Origin: CAVVXN01 sp963772585
GTDB lineage: Bacteria; Planctomycetota; PLA2; JAEUHO01
DNA length: 64,000 nucleotides
Reading direction: 5' to 3'
Assembly: GCA_963772585.1 (NCBI GenBank)
Contig: CAVYXV010000007.1
Location: 248,001-312,000 of the forward strand
Shown here: piece after piece, positions 28,931 through 38,424 of the stretch
Layout of the letters: each line of letters starts with the position of its first letter
How positions within the stretch are numbered: position 1 is the first letter of the stretch
Position numbers and translations under genes: made by a program
Notes under the pieces: model-generated
Seen by the model: the letters and a program-made list of their open reading frames with translations, nothing else
Told to the model about the DNA's origin: nothing
Database searches by the model: none

Positions 28931-29359
28931 GTGAGCCAGTCGCAGGCCGAAACGCCCCACGTCGCGAGCAGCGTGCGCGAACCCCGACCGCCCGTCGTCC
29001 CTCGCAAGATCTGGATCCTGGGATTCAACCCCCCGCGGATCCAGCGGGCGGCGGCCGTCCTGGAGGCGGAGGGCCACCGGGTGCGCTCTTGCGAACCCGG
29101 CGGGGAGCTCGGCAACACCATCCGGGACTTCCGGCCGGATCTCATCGTGATCGACATGGCCGAGCAGCCGGAGCGCGGCCGCCACGCCGCCGTCCAACTC
29201 CGCGCGGACCGCGCGACCCGCCAACTCCCCATCGTCCTCGTCGGCGTGGCGAGCGAGGAGAGCCAGAAGTCGGACAAGGCCGTGACCGGTCCCACCCGGC
29301 GCTACGCCCTGCCCCTGGACGCCCCGTCGGTCCTGAACAGCCTGATCGTGGACCTCTGA
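28931..29359 (+). CDS. Response-regulator receiver-like protein
   Basis: 142-residue protein with a receiver-like fold: a first strand KIWILGFNPP in place of the usual acidic pair, then LIVIDMAEQ where Asp would be the phosphorylation site, and LPIVLVGVAS. The acidic pocket of strand 1 is missing, so phosphorylation may not occur (pseudo-receiver). The GTG at 28931 was chosen because a GGGAGG site lies about ten bases upstream. The gene stands alone between the protease and fumarase; no kinase is adjacent. Confidence 0.6.
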   Translation: MSQSQAETPHVASSVREPRPPVVPRKIWILGFNPPRIQRAAAVLEAEGHRVRSCEPGGELGNTIRDFRPDLIVIDMAEQPERGRHAAVQLRADRATRQLPIVLVGVASEESQKSDKAVTGPTRRYALPLDAPSVLNSLIVDL

Positions 29360-29613
29360 CGCCACCGGGTCCGCCACGGGGCCCGGCTCCCGATCCATCC
29401 CATCGCGTCGCGGGACGGGGCTCGGTCGGACCCCGGCCCTTCGGCACGCGCGGGCGAACCTCCAAACGGGAGGGGGCGGTTCCCGCCCCAGGCTCCCCTC
29501 TGTCGGATGGCGACGGGCGTGTTTCGGAGGCGGGCTCCGTACGGTTTGGGGGTGGGGGACGGGTCGAGCAGTAGATTCCAGGGGTACGAGGGCCGGTCGA
29601 GATGGAGGCCAGG

Positions 29614-31014
29614 ATGTCGGACTCCCACCGCGTCGAGCGGGATTCCATGGGCGAGGTCGAGGTCCCCGCCGAGCGGATGTGGGGGGCGCAGACGCAGCGC
29701 GCCGCTCCAGAACTTCCAGGTGTCGGGGCGCCGGATGCGCCGGCCCTTCCTCCGCGCGCTCGCGGCGATCAAGTGGGCCGCCGCCCGCGCCAACACCGAG
29801 CTCGGGCTCCTCGATGGAGAGCTCTCCGACGCGATCGCCCGGCCGCCGACGAGGTGATCCAGGACCAGCACCCGGACGAGTTCCCGATCGACGTCTTCCA
29901 GACCGGCTCGGGCACCTCGACGAACATGAACATGAACGAGGTGCTCTGCCAACCTCGCCAACGTGCGGCTCGGCTCCGAGCCCGGCGCGAAGAAGCCCGT
30001 CCACCCGAACGATCACGTGAACATGGGGCAGTCGTAGAACGACGTCATCCCCACGGCACTCCACATCGGAATCGCCAAGCATGACCCGCGAGCGCCTGAT
30101 CCCGGCGCTGGGCGCGCTCGCGGCCACGCTGCTCGACAAGGCCGAGGCGTGGGACGACATCGTCAAGGTCGGCCGCACGCACCTCCAGGACGCGACGCCG
30201 ATCCGCATGGGCCAGGTCTTCCAGGGCTACGCCGCGCAGGTCGCGCACTCGTGCCAGCGCCTCTCGCTCGCCTACGACGGCCTGCTCGAGGTCGCGCTCG
30301 GCGGCACGGCCGTGGGCACCGGCATCGGCACCCATCCGCAGTTCCCCTCCCGGGCGATCGCCTTCCTCTCCGAGAAGACGCGGCCTGCCCGTCCGCGCCC
30401 GCGCGCAACTACTGCGAGCAGCTCGCCGGCCGCGAGGCGTCGTCTTCTTCGCGGGCGCGCTCGGCTCCGCCGCCTCCGCCCTCTTCAAGGTGGCGAACGA
30501 CGTCCGCCTGCTCGGCAGCGGCCCGCGCTGCGGGATCGGCGAGCTGCTGCTCCCCGCCGTCCAGCCGGGCTCCTCGATCATGCCGGGCAAGGTGAACCCC
30601 GTGATGAGCGAGAGCCTGATGATGGCCTGCATGCTCGTCCAGGGCTACGTCACGACGGCGAACGCGTGCGGCGCGGCGGGCAACTTCGAGCTGAACGTCA
30701 CCCTCCCGCTGCTGGCCGACACGATGCTCGACGGCATCGAGGTCCTCTCCGGCGCCGTGGACGGCTTCAACGACCGCTGCGTCCGCGGGCTGAAGCCCAA
30801 CGACGAGCGGATCGCGGCGTTCGTCGAGCAGAGCCTCATGCTGGCGACGGCCTTGGCCCCCCAGATCGGCTACGACGCCGCGGCGAAGCTCGCCAAGCGC
30901 GCCTACGAGAGCGGCCGCACGATCCCCGACCTCGCCACCGAGGAGAAGCTCCTCCCCCCGGAGAAGCTGAAGGCAGCCCTCGACCTCCGCCACATGACCG
31001 AAGGCGGCCGGTAG
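29614..31014 (+). pseudogene. fumC: Class II fumarate hydratase, frameshifted
   Basis: All class II fumarase blocks are recognisable in order but in different frames: DSMGEVEVPAERMWGAQTQR, a NFQVSGRRM segment, FQTGSGTSTNMNMNEVL, KKPVHPNDHVNMGQS, VGRTHLQDATPIRMGQ, GTAVGTGIGTHP, and the catalytic-loop signature GSSIMPGKVNP. Frame changes occur near 29700, 29845, 29950 and 30380-30440. A TAG at 30036 replaces a Ser codon in QSSNDV. The intact C-terminal third runs 30490-31014. The enzyme interconverts fumarate and malate in the TCA cycle and is normally essential, so sequencing or assembly error is at least as likely as true decay. Confidence 0.85.
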
Positions 31015-31423
31015 GGGCGCGTACCGGACGTTCCCATCCCTTGGCGAGGGCGGCCCGCCGGGCGGGGGGCGGTCAGCCCCCTTCGTCCTCCTTGCGTACG
31101 ATCGTCCGCGGCGTCGTCCCCCTGGGGTCTCCGTTCCCCCTCCGGCGGGGCGATCGCGGACGGACGTGCCTCGGGGGCATGCGCCGGGGAGCTCGACGGG
31201 ACGCTCCTGCCGCTCGCGAACCGGAGCGACGGCACACGCGCCGCCCCCCGCCGTACGCTCAGAGGGCGTGAAGAAATGGGCCGAGGGCCCGAGGCCGAGC
31301 GAGGGGCCGCGAGGCAAGGCGTGAGGAGGAGGCGACCCCGCCGTGGGGCGCTGACGACGAGCAACGCGGCATCGTGGTTCCGCAGCCGGCCGAAGCCCCG
31401 GACTTCGATTTCTTCACGTTCTC
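31015..31423. repeat. Gap with an inverted-repeat element
   Basis: No convincing gene in these 409 bases. CGTGAAGAAAT near 31268 and ATTTCTTCACG near 31409 form a perfect 11-bp inverted repeat about 140 bases apart, enclosing a purine-rich and then mixed-GC stretch. At the left end CCGGACGTTCCC repeats a motif found just after the ABC exporter gene at about 11985. It may be a small non-autonomous element or a structured intergenic repeat. Confidence 0.45.
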
Positions 31424-31744
31424 TCAGTCGCCCTTCTTGCGCACCAACGTGACGAGAAACGCGGCGTCCTCGGTGCCGGGGTTGCTCGGGCCCGCGGGCG
31501 CCGATCCGTCGTAGGTGGCGAGATCCCCCGCGCGGAGCTCCACCTCGCCCGCGCCCGGCGTGATGCGGACGCCCCCCTTCAGGCAGTAGACGAACGCCTC
31601 GCGGCGGCGGTGCGTGAACGGCTGGAGCGCCTGCCCTGGCTTCAGGCACACGAGCGTCCAGATCGTGCGGTCCGTCTCGGCGACCTTCTTCGTGACGGGG
31701 CCGTCGTCGCGGAACTCGAGCAGGTCTTGCACGGACTTGTGCAT
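31424..31744 (-). CDS. Cupin-domain protein
   Basis: 106-residue single-domain cupin. Motif 1 is partly degenerate (THRRREAFVYCLKGGVRI) but the Gly-rich turn and the second motif strand (GDLATYDGSAPAGPSNPG) fit a small metal-binding beta barrel. Such proteins are often sugar isomerases, oxygenases or ligand-binding regulators. No DNA-binding domain is attached and no operon partner is close. Confidence 0.7.
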   Translation of the reverse strand: MHKSVQDLLEFRDDGPVTKKVAETDRTIWTLVCLKPGQALQPFTHRRREAFVYCLKGGVRITPGAGEVELRAGDLATYDGSAPAGPSNPGTEDAAFLVTLVRKKGD

Positions 31745-31809
31745 GGGGCGTCACCTCCGAAGCGAGGAGGATAGCCGCCCCGCGATGGTCGGGGACGCGC
31801 GCTCCCTGC

Positions 31810-32541
31810 TCAGCGGCCGAAGCCGAGGAGGTGGAAGAGCATCGTGAGCCCCGCGAGCGAGGAGACGAGGATCAGGAGACCGACGAGCCCGGGGTGGGGG
31901 GGCTCGGTCAGTTCGCCCTCGTAGGTGAACCCGCCGACGGTCACCTGCGTGGACGAGGGGGGCGAGGGCTCGTCGGCGCCCGGCGCATCGGGAGGCGAAC
32001 CGCGCGGCGGCGATGGCCCTCCCCGTGCCGTGTCGCCTCCTCTCGTCCCCTCCTCGCGACGGGGGGATCCGCCCAGCCGGTGCTCCAGCCGGCCGATCCG
32101 CTCGCCGAGGACCTCGCGGACCTGCGCGACCTGGGCCTCGACGCGGCGCGCCCGGCCCTGGGCGTCGTCGATGCCCGCGGCGAGCGAGTCGATCCGCGCG
32201 CGCGCCTCGGCGGTCATCGCCTGGAGCTCGGCGCGCGCCTCGCCGAGCCGGTTCGCGGCCTCGCCGGCCGCGCCGAGCGCCCGGAGCTTCTGCTCGAGCC
32301 CCGCGACCGTCTCCTCCAGGCCGCCCACCGACGGGAGGAGTCCCTCCTCGACGCCGCGGAGCAGCCCCTGCAGCTCGTCCACGCGCGCGCGGAGCTGCTG
32401 CGCGTCCTTCTTCTGCGTCTGCTCGAGGGAGGCGAACCGCAGATGGAGCGACTCCTGGCGGCGGTTCAGCCTCAGGTGCATGACGAGAAGGAGCGCCACG
32501 GAGACCGCCGCGGCGAGCAGGAGGAACGTGGTCGCCGTCAT
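31810..32541 (-). CDS. Membrane-anchored coiled-coil protein
   Basis: 243-residue protein. An N-terminal membrane segment (TTFLLLAAAVSVALLLVMHL) is followed by an extended coiled coil (about 25-155), a Pro/Gly/Ser-rich linker, and a second membrane segment near the C-terminus (GLVGLLILVSSLAGLTMLFHL). No enzyme motif is visible. It precedes the chemoreceptor-like signalling pair on the same strand but is not clearly in an operon with it. Confidence 0.55.
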   Translation of the reverse strand: MTATTFLLLAAAVSVALLLVMHLRLNRRQESLHLRFASLEQTQKKDAQQLRARVDELQGLLRGVEEGLLPSVGGLEETVAGLEQKLRALGAAGEAANRLGEARAELQAMTAEARARIDSLAAGIDDAQGRARRVEAQVAQVREVLGERIGRLEHRLGGSPRREEGTRGGDTARGGPSPPRGSPPDAPGADEPSPPSSTQVTVGGFTYEGELTEPPHPGLVGLLILVSSLAGLTMLFHLLGFGR

Positions 32542-32628
32542 GGCTGCAGAGCGTACCCGCGGGGTCCTCCGGCCTCCCGCTTGCGTCCGGGGCGGTGCCC
32601 CCCGCCGATGCCGTCCGGAGGGACGCGC

Positions 32629-33090
32629 TCAGGCCACGCGGGCGTGGTGAGCGAGTTCTTCCGCGACGACGCGCACGACCTGCGCCGGGCGGTAGGGCTT
32701 GGGGAGGAACGCGTCCACCTCCCCGCGGGGGCCCGGCGGCGGGCGGAAGGCGCGGTTCGCCGAGACGAACAGGATGGGGATGTGCGGCCAGCGCGAGTGG
32801 GTCTCGCGCGCCAGGGCGGTGCCGTCCATCCCCGGCATGGCCACGTCGGTCAAGACGAGGTCCACGCGGCCGCACCGGGCCTCGATCGCCGCGAGCGCGG
32901 CCTCGCCGTCGTCGGCTTCGAGGACGGCGTACCCCGCGCCCTCCAGGGCCAGGCGGGTCACCTCGCGGACGGCGGGGATGTCGTCCACGACCAGGATCGT
33001 GGTCCGGGGGCCCGCGACGGGCGCCTCGGGGGACCCGGCGCTGCCCCGGCTGGGTGCCGCGCGTCCCGGGGGCGGGTGGGAGAAGGTCAT
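32629..33090 (-). CDS. CheY-like response regulator receiver
   Basis: 153-residue receiver domain. The acidic pair is in ILVVDDIPAV, the phospho-acceptor is Asp82 in LTDVAMPGMDG, and the conserved Lys is in LPKPYRP. No output domain is attached; the first 28 residues are a Pro/Ser-rich leader. It lies four bases after the hybrid histidine kinase gene, whose receiver domain it resembles, and is probably its partner. Confidence 0.88.
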   Translation of the reverse strand: MTFSHPPPGRAAPSRGSAGSPEAPVAGPRTTILVVDDIPAVREVTRLALEGAGYAVLEADDGEAALAAIEARCGRVDLVLTDVAMPGMDGTALARETHSRWPHIPILFVSANRAFRPPPGPRGEVDAFLPKPYRPAQVVRVVAEELAHHARVA

Positions 33091-33094
33091 GGGC

Positions 33095-34630
33095 TCAGTG
33101 CGCCTTCGCCAGGGTCGAGGACACCTTCGACGCCAGCTCCTTGGGGGTGAAGGGCTTGGCCAGGAAGGGGACGGGACGGCCGGCGATCCGGGCCGGCAGC
33201 GGCTCGCGGGAGTACGCCGACATGAACAGCACGGGGACCTGGGGGAAGCGCTCGGCGAAGGTCATGGCGAGCTCGGGGCCGCTCATCCCCGGCATCAGCA
33301 CGTCGGTGAGCAGGAGGGAGAGATCGTTCGCGACCTCGCTCCCGGCGATCGTCAGGGCCTCCGCGCCGTCCGCCGCGACGATCACGCGGTACCCCGCCTC
33401 CTCCAGCGCCTCGCGGGCGATGTCCCGCACGCCGGCAACGTCGTCCACCACCAGCACCGTGCCCTGGGGCGGCAGGCCCTCCGCCCGGGTCGTTCCGCCC
33501 GACCGGTGGCGGCCGAGCCAGGCGGGATCCGGACGTTCGCAGCGCGGGAAGAGCACGCGGATCGTCGTGCCGCGACCGGGATACGTGTCCACGACGATCC
33601 CACCGCCGAGCTTGCGGCAGAACGCATAGAGCGTGGCCATCCCGAGGCCGCGGTCGCGGTCCCGCCCGTCCACGAGGAACGGCTCGAACAGGTGCGAGCG
33701 GGTGTCGGGATCCATGCCCGAGCCCTGGTCGGCCACCTCGATCGCCATGTAGGAGCCGGGGGGGAGGTCCGGGAGGGCCTCCGTGGTCCGGACCACCGTG
33801 GTGCCCGCCTTGACGAGCACCTCGGCGCCGTCCTCACTCGCCTCGGCCGCGTTCTCGATGAGCGTGCGAAGCCCCTGGAAGAGGCGTTCGGGCTCGATCT
33901 GGGCCCAGCACTCGGTGTCGGCCACGTCGAACACCAGCCGGATGTTCGGGGGCGCCTCGGCCCGGAGCCGAGGCTCGATCTCGCCGAGCAGGTTCGTCAG
34001 CTCATAGGGCTCGACCCCCTCGGGCTTCCCGCGGCCCAGCGCGTGGATCCGGTCCACGTACGCGAGCACCCGATCCGATGCCTCCAGCACCTGCCCGAGC
34101 ATCTGTCGGGCCTTCTCCGGGTCGCGCTCCAACCGACCGAGGGCGAGCTCGGTGTAACCGGTCAGCGCCATCAGGTGGTTCTTGAGGTCGTGGCAGGTGC
34201 GGGAGGCGAATCGCCCCAGCACCTTCACGAGGTAGGCCCGGCGCTCGTGCTCCTGGCGCGCCGTCGGGGAGGCGACCTCCCGCACCGCGACGAGCAGGTC
34301 GCCGTCGGGGCTCCCGCCCCGGGCGATGGCCACCTCGAGATCCAGGGCCGTGCCGTCGCGGTCCCGGCCGCGGAGCTGGGAGAGGCGCGGAGGCTGCCCG
34401 ACCTCGGGCGAGGCGAGCCGTATGTCGCTCGACGGCAAGACCTGGATCAGCGGCCGACCGACGAGTTCGCCGTCCGCGTAGCCGAAGAGGTCGCGCGAGA
34501 AGGGGTCCGCGAACTGGATCGTCAGGTCGGGTGCCACCACGAGCACGCCGTGCGGTGTCGTCTCGAACCGCGCGAGCGCCTCCGCGGCGGCTCCGCCCTC
34601 CGCTCTGCGACCTTCCATCTCGAGTGTCAT
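33095..34630 (-). CDS. Hybrid PAS histidine kinase with C-terminal receiver
   Basis: 511-residue soluble kinase. A PAS domain (about 18-125; LTIQFADPFSRDLFGY) is followed by the phospho-acceptor His147 in CHDLKNHLMALTGY, a HATPase domain with N-box LIENAAEASED and G-boxes DQGSGMDP and GLGMATLYAF, and a receiver domain from about 390 with Asp in LLTDVLMPGMSG and Lys in LAKPFTP. No membrane segment is present, so it senses a cytoplasmic signal. The ATG at 34630 was chosen; 34684 would add a basic leader. The next gene is a lone receiver. Confidence 0.88.
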   Translation of the reverse strand: MTLEMEGRRAEGGAAAEALARFETTPHGVLVVAPDLTIQFADPFSRDLFGYADGELVGRPLIQVLPSSDIRLASPEVGQPPRLSQLRGRDRDGTALDLEVAIARGGSPDGDLLVAVREVASPTARQEHERRAYLVKVLGRFASRTCHDLKNHLMALTGYTELALGRLERDPEKARQMLGQVLEASDRVLAYVDRIHALGRGKPEGVEPYELTNLLGEIEPRLRAEAPPNIRLVFDVADTECWAQIEPERLFQGLRTLIENAAEASEDGAEVLVKAGTTVVRTTEALPDLPPGSYMAIEVADQGSGMDPDTRSHLFEPFLVDGRDRDRGLGMATLYAFCRKLGGGIVVDTYPGRGTTIRVLFPRCERPDPAWLGRHRSGGTTRAEGLPPQGTVLVVDDVAGVRDIAREALEEAGYRVIVAADGAEALTIAGSEVANDLSLLLTDVLMPGMSGPELAMTFAERFPQVPVLFMSAYSREPLPARIAGRPVPFLAKPFTPKELASKVSSTLAKAH

Positions 34631-35043
34631 CCCGCCACCTCGTTCCGTTCCCGGACGGCCTGCCGGTCGCCGCCGAGAGCCCATGCAACCCGTGATCTGA
34701 ACCCCTATCGGCCGGCCGTTCAACCTGCTGCGCGCGCGTGGCAACAAGTTGACAATGCCGTCGGGAAGCCACGTCCGCGACCGCCGCCCTCGCGCGATCC
34801 CCGCGTGCCCCCGACCGGGGGGGATCCGACCGCCTCTCCACCGGTTTCCGGACCGCCGGTCCATCGGGCCCCTTCCCCCCGCGCCCCCCATCCTCCCCCC
34901 CCGGCGGCTCCCGCACCGAACAGCGGCCTATCCCGCGACGCCCCCCCTCCATGACAGGCGCGTGAACACCGGGGGGTGGAATGTGGGGTCCGGTCACCGC
35001 CGGAAGGAAGGGGTGCGCCCGCGCCGCCCCTGGGAGGATCCCG
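34631..35043. promoter_or_regulatory. Divergent regulatory gap between kinase and EPS locus
   Basis: This 413-base gap separates the divergent kinase and Wza-like genes. It contains a TTGACA at 34749-34754, matching a -35 box for plus-strand transcription, but no good -10 box at 17 bases. A long C/G-rich tract fills 34800-34930. Promoters for both operons are expected here, but none can be fixed. Confidence 0.3.
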
Positions 35044-36138
35044 GTGAGCATCACGAACCGCCTCGGCGTCCCGACGCTCTGCTACGTGCTCTCCGCGCTG
35101 CTCATCGGTCTACCGTCCTGCGCGCAGAAGCCGGTGGACCACCCCGAGGACGTGAGCCGCCTCCTCGTGGACTACCACCCGGCACCCGGCTACCAGAGCG
35201 ACTTCGAGCCCGTCCCCGAGGACGAGCTGGCCAACTTCGAACTCCCGCCGACGAAGCCCTACCAGATCGGCAACGGCGACCAGATCACCGTCCGCGTGCT
35301 CATCGCGGAGAAGGTCACCGGTTTCGAGGGCCCGATCGAGGTCAAGGTCAAGGAGGACGGCAACGTCTACCTCCCGCTGCTCGGCAAGGTGGCGGCGAGC
35401 GGCAAGACCGTGCTGGAGATGGAGAAGACCCTGACCGAGCGGCTCCAGGACTACGTCCGCGGCCCGATCGTGAGCGTCGAGGTCACGGGCTTCGGGAGCA
35501 AGAGGTTCTACGTCGTGGGCCAGGTGGGCACGCCGAGCGCGCTGCCCGTGAACGGCAAGACCACCCTCCTCGAGGCCCTGATCGCCGTGGGCGGCACCAG
35601 CTTCGAGACCGCGGACGTGGACGAGGACTACATCGTGCGCGAAGGCCAGGCGGTGCCCTTCTCCATCCGCGACATCGTGATGCGGGGCCACCCCGCCGGC
35701 CGGCTCGTCATGCAGGAGAACGACGTCGTCTACGTGCCGCACGTCAAGGACCGCACCGACTACGTCTACATCTTCGGCGAGGTCCGCAACCCCACGCGCA
35801 TCGCCATGAAGCAGGACGGCCCGCGCGGGGAGCCCGGCCGCATGACGCTCGTCGCGGCCGTCGCCCAGGCGGGCGGGTTGAATCCCGGCGCCGCGGACAT
35901 CAACGACATCCGGATCTACCGCGGCGGCTGGCAGCACCCCAAGCAGTTCGTCCTCGGGATCCACGAGGTCTACCGCTACGGCGAGGACATCTTCCTCAAG
36001 CCCGGCGACCGGATCGCCGTCGGCACGAGCGACATGGCCGCCTTCCAGCAGACGATCGCGCCGACGCTGACCCTGATCTCGGCCACCAGCTCGGTCTCCT
36101 CCCTCGCCCTGAGCGCCGTCGCCCTGACGCGGAAATGA
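35044..36138 (+). CDS. Wza-like polysaccharide export lipoprotein
   Basis: 364-residue outer-membrane-type export protein. Signal peptide with lipobox LPSC is followed by a polysaccharide-export domain (YQIGNGDQITVRVL) and SLBB-like repeats (FYVVGQVGTPSALPVNGKT, VYIFGEVRNPTRIAM), and a C-terminal hydrophobic stretch. The GTG at 35044 has a GGGAGG site; the ATG at 34981 lacks one and would add a basic leader. It begins the surface-polysaccharide locus and would form the outer channel for the Wzc-type kinase and Wzy polymerases further right. Confidence 0.88.
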   Translation: MSITNRLGVPTLCYVLSALLIGLPSCAQKPVDHPEDVSRLLVDYHPAPGYQSDFEPVPEDELANFELPPTKPYQIGNGDQITVRVLIAEKVTGFEGPIEVKVKEDGNVYLPLLGKVAASGKTVLEMEKTLTERLQDYVRGPIVSVEVTGFGSKRFYVVGQVGTPSALPVNGKTTLLEALIAVGGTSFETADVDEDYIVREGQAVPFSIRDIVMRGHPAGRLVMQENDVVYVPHVKDRTDYVYIFGEVRNPTRIAMKQDGPRGEPGRMTLVAAVAQAGGLNPGAADINDIRIYRGGWQHPKQFVLGIHEVYRYGEDIFLKPGDRIAVGTSDMAAFQQTIAPTLTLISATSSVSSLALSAVALTRK

Positions 36139-36189
36139 TCGGGGACGTCGGGCAGGAAGGGCTCGCCGGGGACGCTTCGCCGGGAGCGC

Positions 36190-37110
36190 CTACTCCAGTC
36201 GCACGTGGTCGATCCACAGGACCCGAGTCGTCGGGAGCCCGGGGGCAGCCAGACCCAAGGCGGCCATTCGTGAGAGATCCAGCGGCGCTCCGGGTGCCGA
36301 AGTCGCGAGGGCTTGCAGGGAGACGCGGACCGGATTGGCGCCGGTCCGGAGCCGGAGGGGGATCCGGGCGCGGGCGCCCTCTCGTCCCTTGCGAGGCAGA
36401 TCGACCGCCTCGACGTCCACCTCGAACGCGGCCGGTCCGTCCACGTACGCGTCGAAGCACAGGACCGTGCGACCCCGCCAGTCCGGGGGAACCCAGGCCA
36501 GGTCCACGACCGGTTCCCGCGCGGCCTGGAAGGCCACCGCCATGCTCCAGGCGCCCTCGCTTGCATGCCGGCGCGCCCTGCTGAGGCCGACGTCCATGCC
36601 CTTCCAGCGGCTCATCTCGAGGGAGTCCTCGAACGTCGCCAGGATCGGGAACGAGAGGATCTGGCGGCGCGCGTCCAGGAGGTGGCGGGCGGGCGCCCAG
36701 CCGATCGCGAGGAAGGCAATCGCGCCGAGCGCGCACCAGGCGGCGCGACGCCGGCCCCGCCCGGTCCACGCCAGCGCCCCGGTCAATCCGATCGTGGCGC
36801 CGACGCCACCGGCCAGGAGGTCCGCCCACGAGGCCTCACGGCCAGTGAGGGGCTGGACCAGCTCCGTGAGCCCCAGGATGCCGAGGCTCGCTGCGAGGTA
36901 CGCCACGGCGGGGGCAAGCCGAAGCGGCGGGCCGCCCAGCCGCCGTCCCCAGTATGCGAGACCCAAGGCGAGCGCGGCCCCGATCGGGACGTGAGCGAAG
37001 TCCCGCAGCACGTCCCAGACGCGCGTCGCGGCCTCGAGCGGCACCAGGAGCCCGCCGAGGACGACCACGACGGCGAGGGTAGCGAGAGCCGGCGAGTACG
37101 TTTTCGACAA
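36190..37110 (-). CDS. VanZ-like membrane protein with C-terminal beta domain
   Basis: About 306 residues from a TTG start at 37110 preceded by AGGAGAG. The N-terminal 170 residues form four to five membrane helices with the VanZ signature (FAHVPIGAALALGLAYW, ELVQPLTGREASWADLLAG). The C-terminal 130 residues are soluble and beta-rich (AWSMAVAFQAAREPVVDLAWVP), resembling a carbohydrate-binding or lectin-like domain. VanZ proteins are often found beside exosortase and exopolysaccharide genes. The fusion to a beta domain would place it outside the membrane; its ligand is unknown. Confidence 0.75.
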   Translation of the reverse strand: MSKTYSPALATLAVVVVLGGLLVPLEAATRVWDVLRDFAHVPIGAALALGLAYWGRRLGGPPLRLAPAVAYLAASLGILGLTELVQPLTGREASWADLLAGGVGATIGLTGALAWTGRGRRRAAWCALGAIAFLAIGWAPARHLLDARRQILSFPILATFEDSLEMSRWKGMDVGLSRARRHASEGAWSMAVAFQAAREPVVDLAWVPPDWRGRTVLCFDAYVDGPAAFEVDVEAVDLPRKGREGARARIPLRLRTGANPVRVSLQALATSAPGAPLDLSRMAALGLAAPGLPTTRVLWIDHVRLE

Positions 37111-37229
37111 CGTGACGTCTCTCCTCTCGCACGACGGGTGGACCCACCATTGGCCGCGATGCGTAGCTGAGCATGGCCTCCCGAACGGATCGGACTGGGC
37201 TGCCCGAAGCTGGGTGTCGGGCCTCGCTA

Positions 37230-38159
37230 TTCCGGCGCACCGGGCCCACGCGACGGCCAAGGGCGATGGCCTTCCTCCGCGCCTTCGCGCCGATCAACAG
37301 GAGCTTGGCGCCGATCCACCCGAGGGCTGCGGGGAGCGAGGCGCAGCGCGGCGGTAGGTCGTGCGCATGCAGCATCAACCGGCACCGCTCCAACCTGTAT
37401 GCGTAGGACCGTTGCGCCGCCATGTTGAAGTGGATGATGGCAGGAGACATCCACTTCCCGTGCTTCAAGAACCGGGAACGACCGCGCAATACGCTCAACT
37501 TGTCCAGGTGCTCGGCCGCAGCCAGCGTGGGGACCATGTGCTCCTCGCGGGGCGCAGCATAGCCGATGCCGAGTGTGGCCATCGCGAGGCCGAACACGGG
37601 TTCGTCGTTGAGGCTCGCGTTCTTGAAGCCTACGAGGTGCTCTCGATAGCGCTCGGCGATGTCGCGGGCCGTCCTGAAGACTTCGGCTCCCCTGTCATTC
37701 CACCACAGGATTCCAGAGTTGAAGGAAGGGGAAGCGGTCCACGCCGGTCACCTCTACGAGTCTCGCCAAGTCGCGAACCGCATAGTGACCGGTCGTCGAG
37801 TCCGCGTAGCGGCTCCCAATGGCGCCGAAGCCGGTTGTGTTGCGGACAGCCGCCAATACCGCTCCAAGGGGACGGTATACCAAGCAGTCACAGTCGATGA
37901 ACAGGGTCTCCGCGAAGGGAGAAAACATGTCCATGCGAAGCTTCTGCTCCACCCCCGCACCCCACTCCGGCTGCAACGGGATGACGCGATCGAAGGCCGG
38001 TCGCAGGAAAGTACCGTAATGGTCCGTCAGAACGGCCCTTGGGATGTCTGGCTCGTGGAGGTCCAGGGATCTGGCGAGCGCCAGGGCGAAGTGCGCGTAA
38101 CGGCGGGGCCCCGTTGCGATGGTGAGAATGCCCCCGGCCGGGCTCCCTTCACCGTCCAT
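37230..38159 (-). pseudogene. Glycosyltransferase-like gene, frameshifted, lower GC
   Basis: The N-terminal half (MDGEGSPAGGILTIATGPRR from 38159) contains a DCD metal-binding motif in LFIDCDCLVYRP, typical of nucleotide-sugar transferases. At about 37720 the frame shifts: FPFLQ must continue into FNSGILWWNDRGAEVF, then KNASLNDEPVFGLAMATLGIGY. The C-terminus is uncertain because the frame runs into the VanZ gene; a second shift near 37230 is likely. Base composition is visibly less GC-rich than the neighbours. Horizontal acquisition is possible. Confidence 0.6.
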
Positions 38160-38424
38160 GCCGTTCTCTCCGCGCAAGAGCTGCCTCCAGTCCGTCGTCA
38201 GCGTCGTGTGCCCCTCGATCTCATCCTGCGGACCCTGCTCCTGAGGCACTTCACCGGCTCATCACGAAGATACAAGCACCTCCCAGCACTTGTCGGGTTT
38301 CCACCGAGGTCGGTGTCCGAGGGCAGCCTTCCCGCGCAGGTCCGAGGCCGCGCCGACGGACAAGGCCATCGGCTTCGAGCGTATCATGGACAAGGCCACC
38401 TCAACGCGTCGCAGGATCGGGCCA

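Noticed and set aside
34749..34754. Firm sigma70 promoter call from TTGACA
   Set aside because: No acceptable -10 box at the right spacing; left as a note only.
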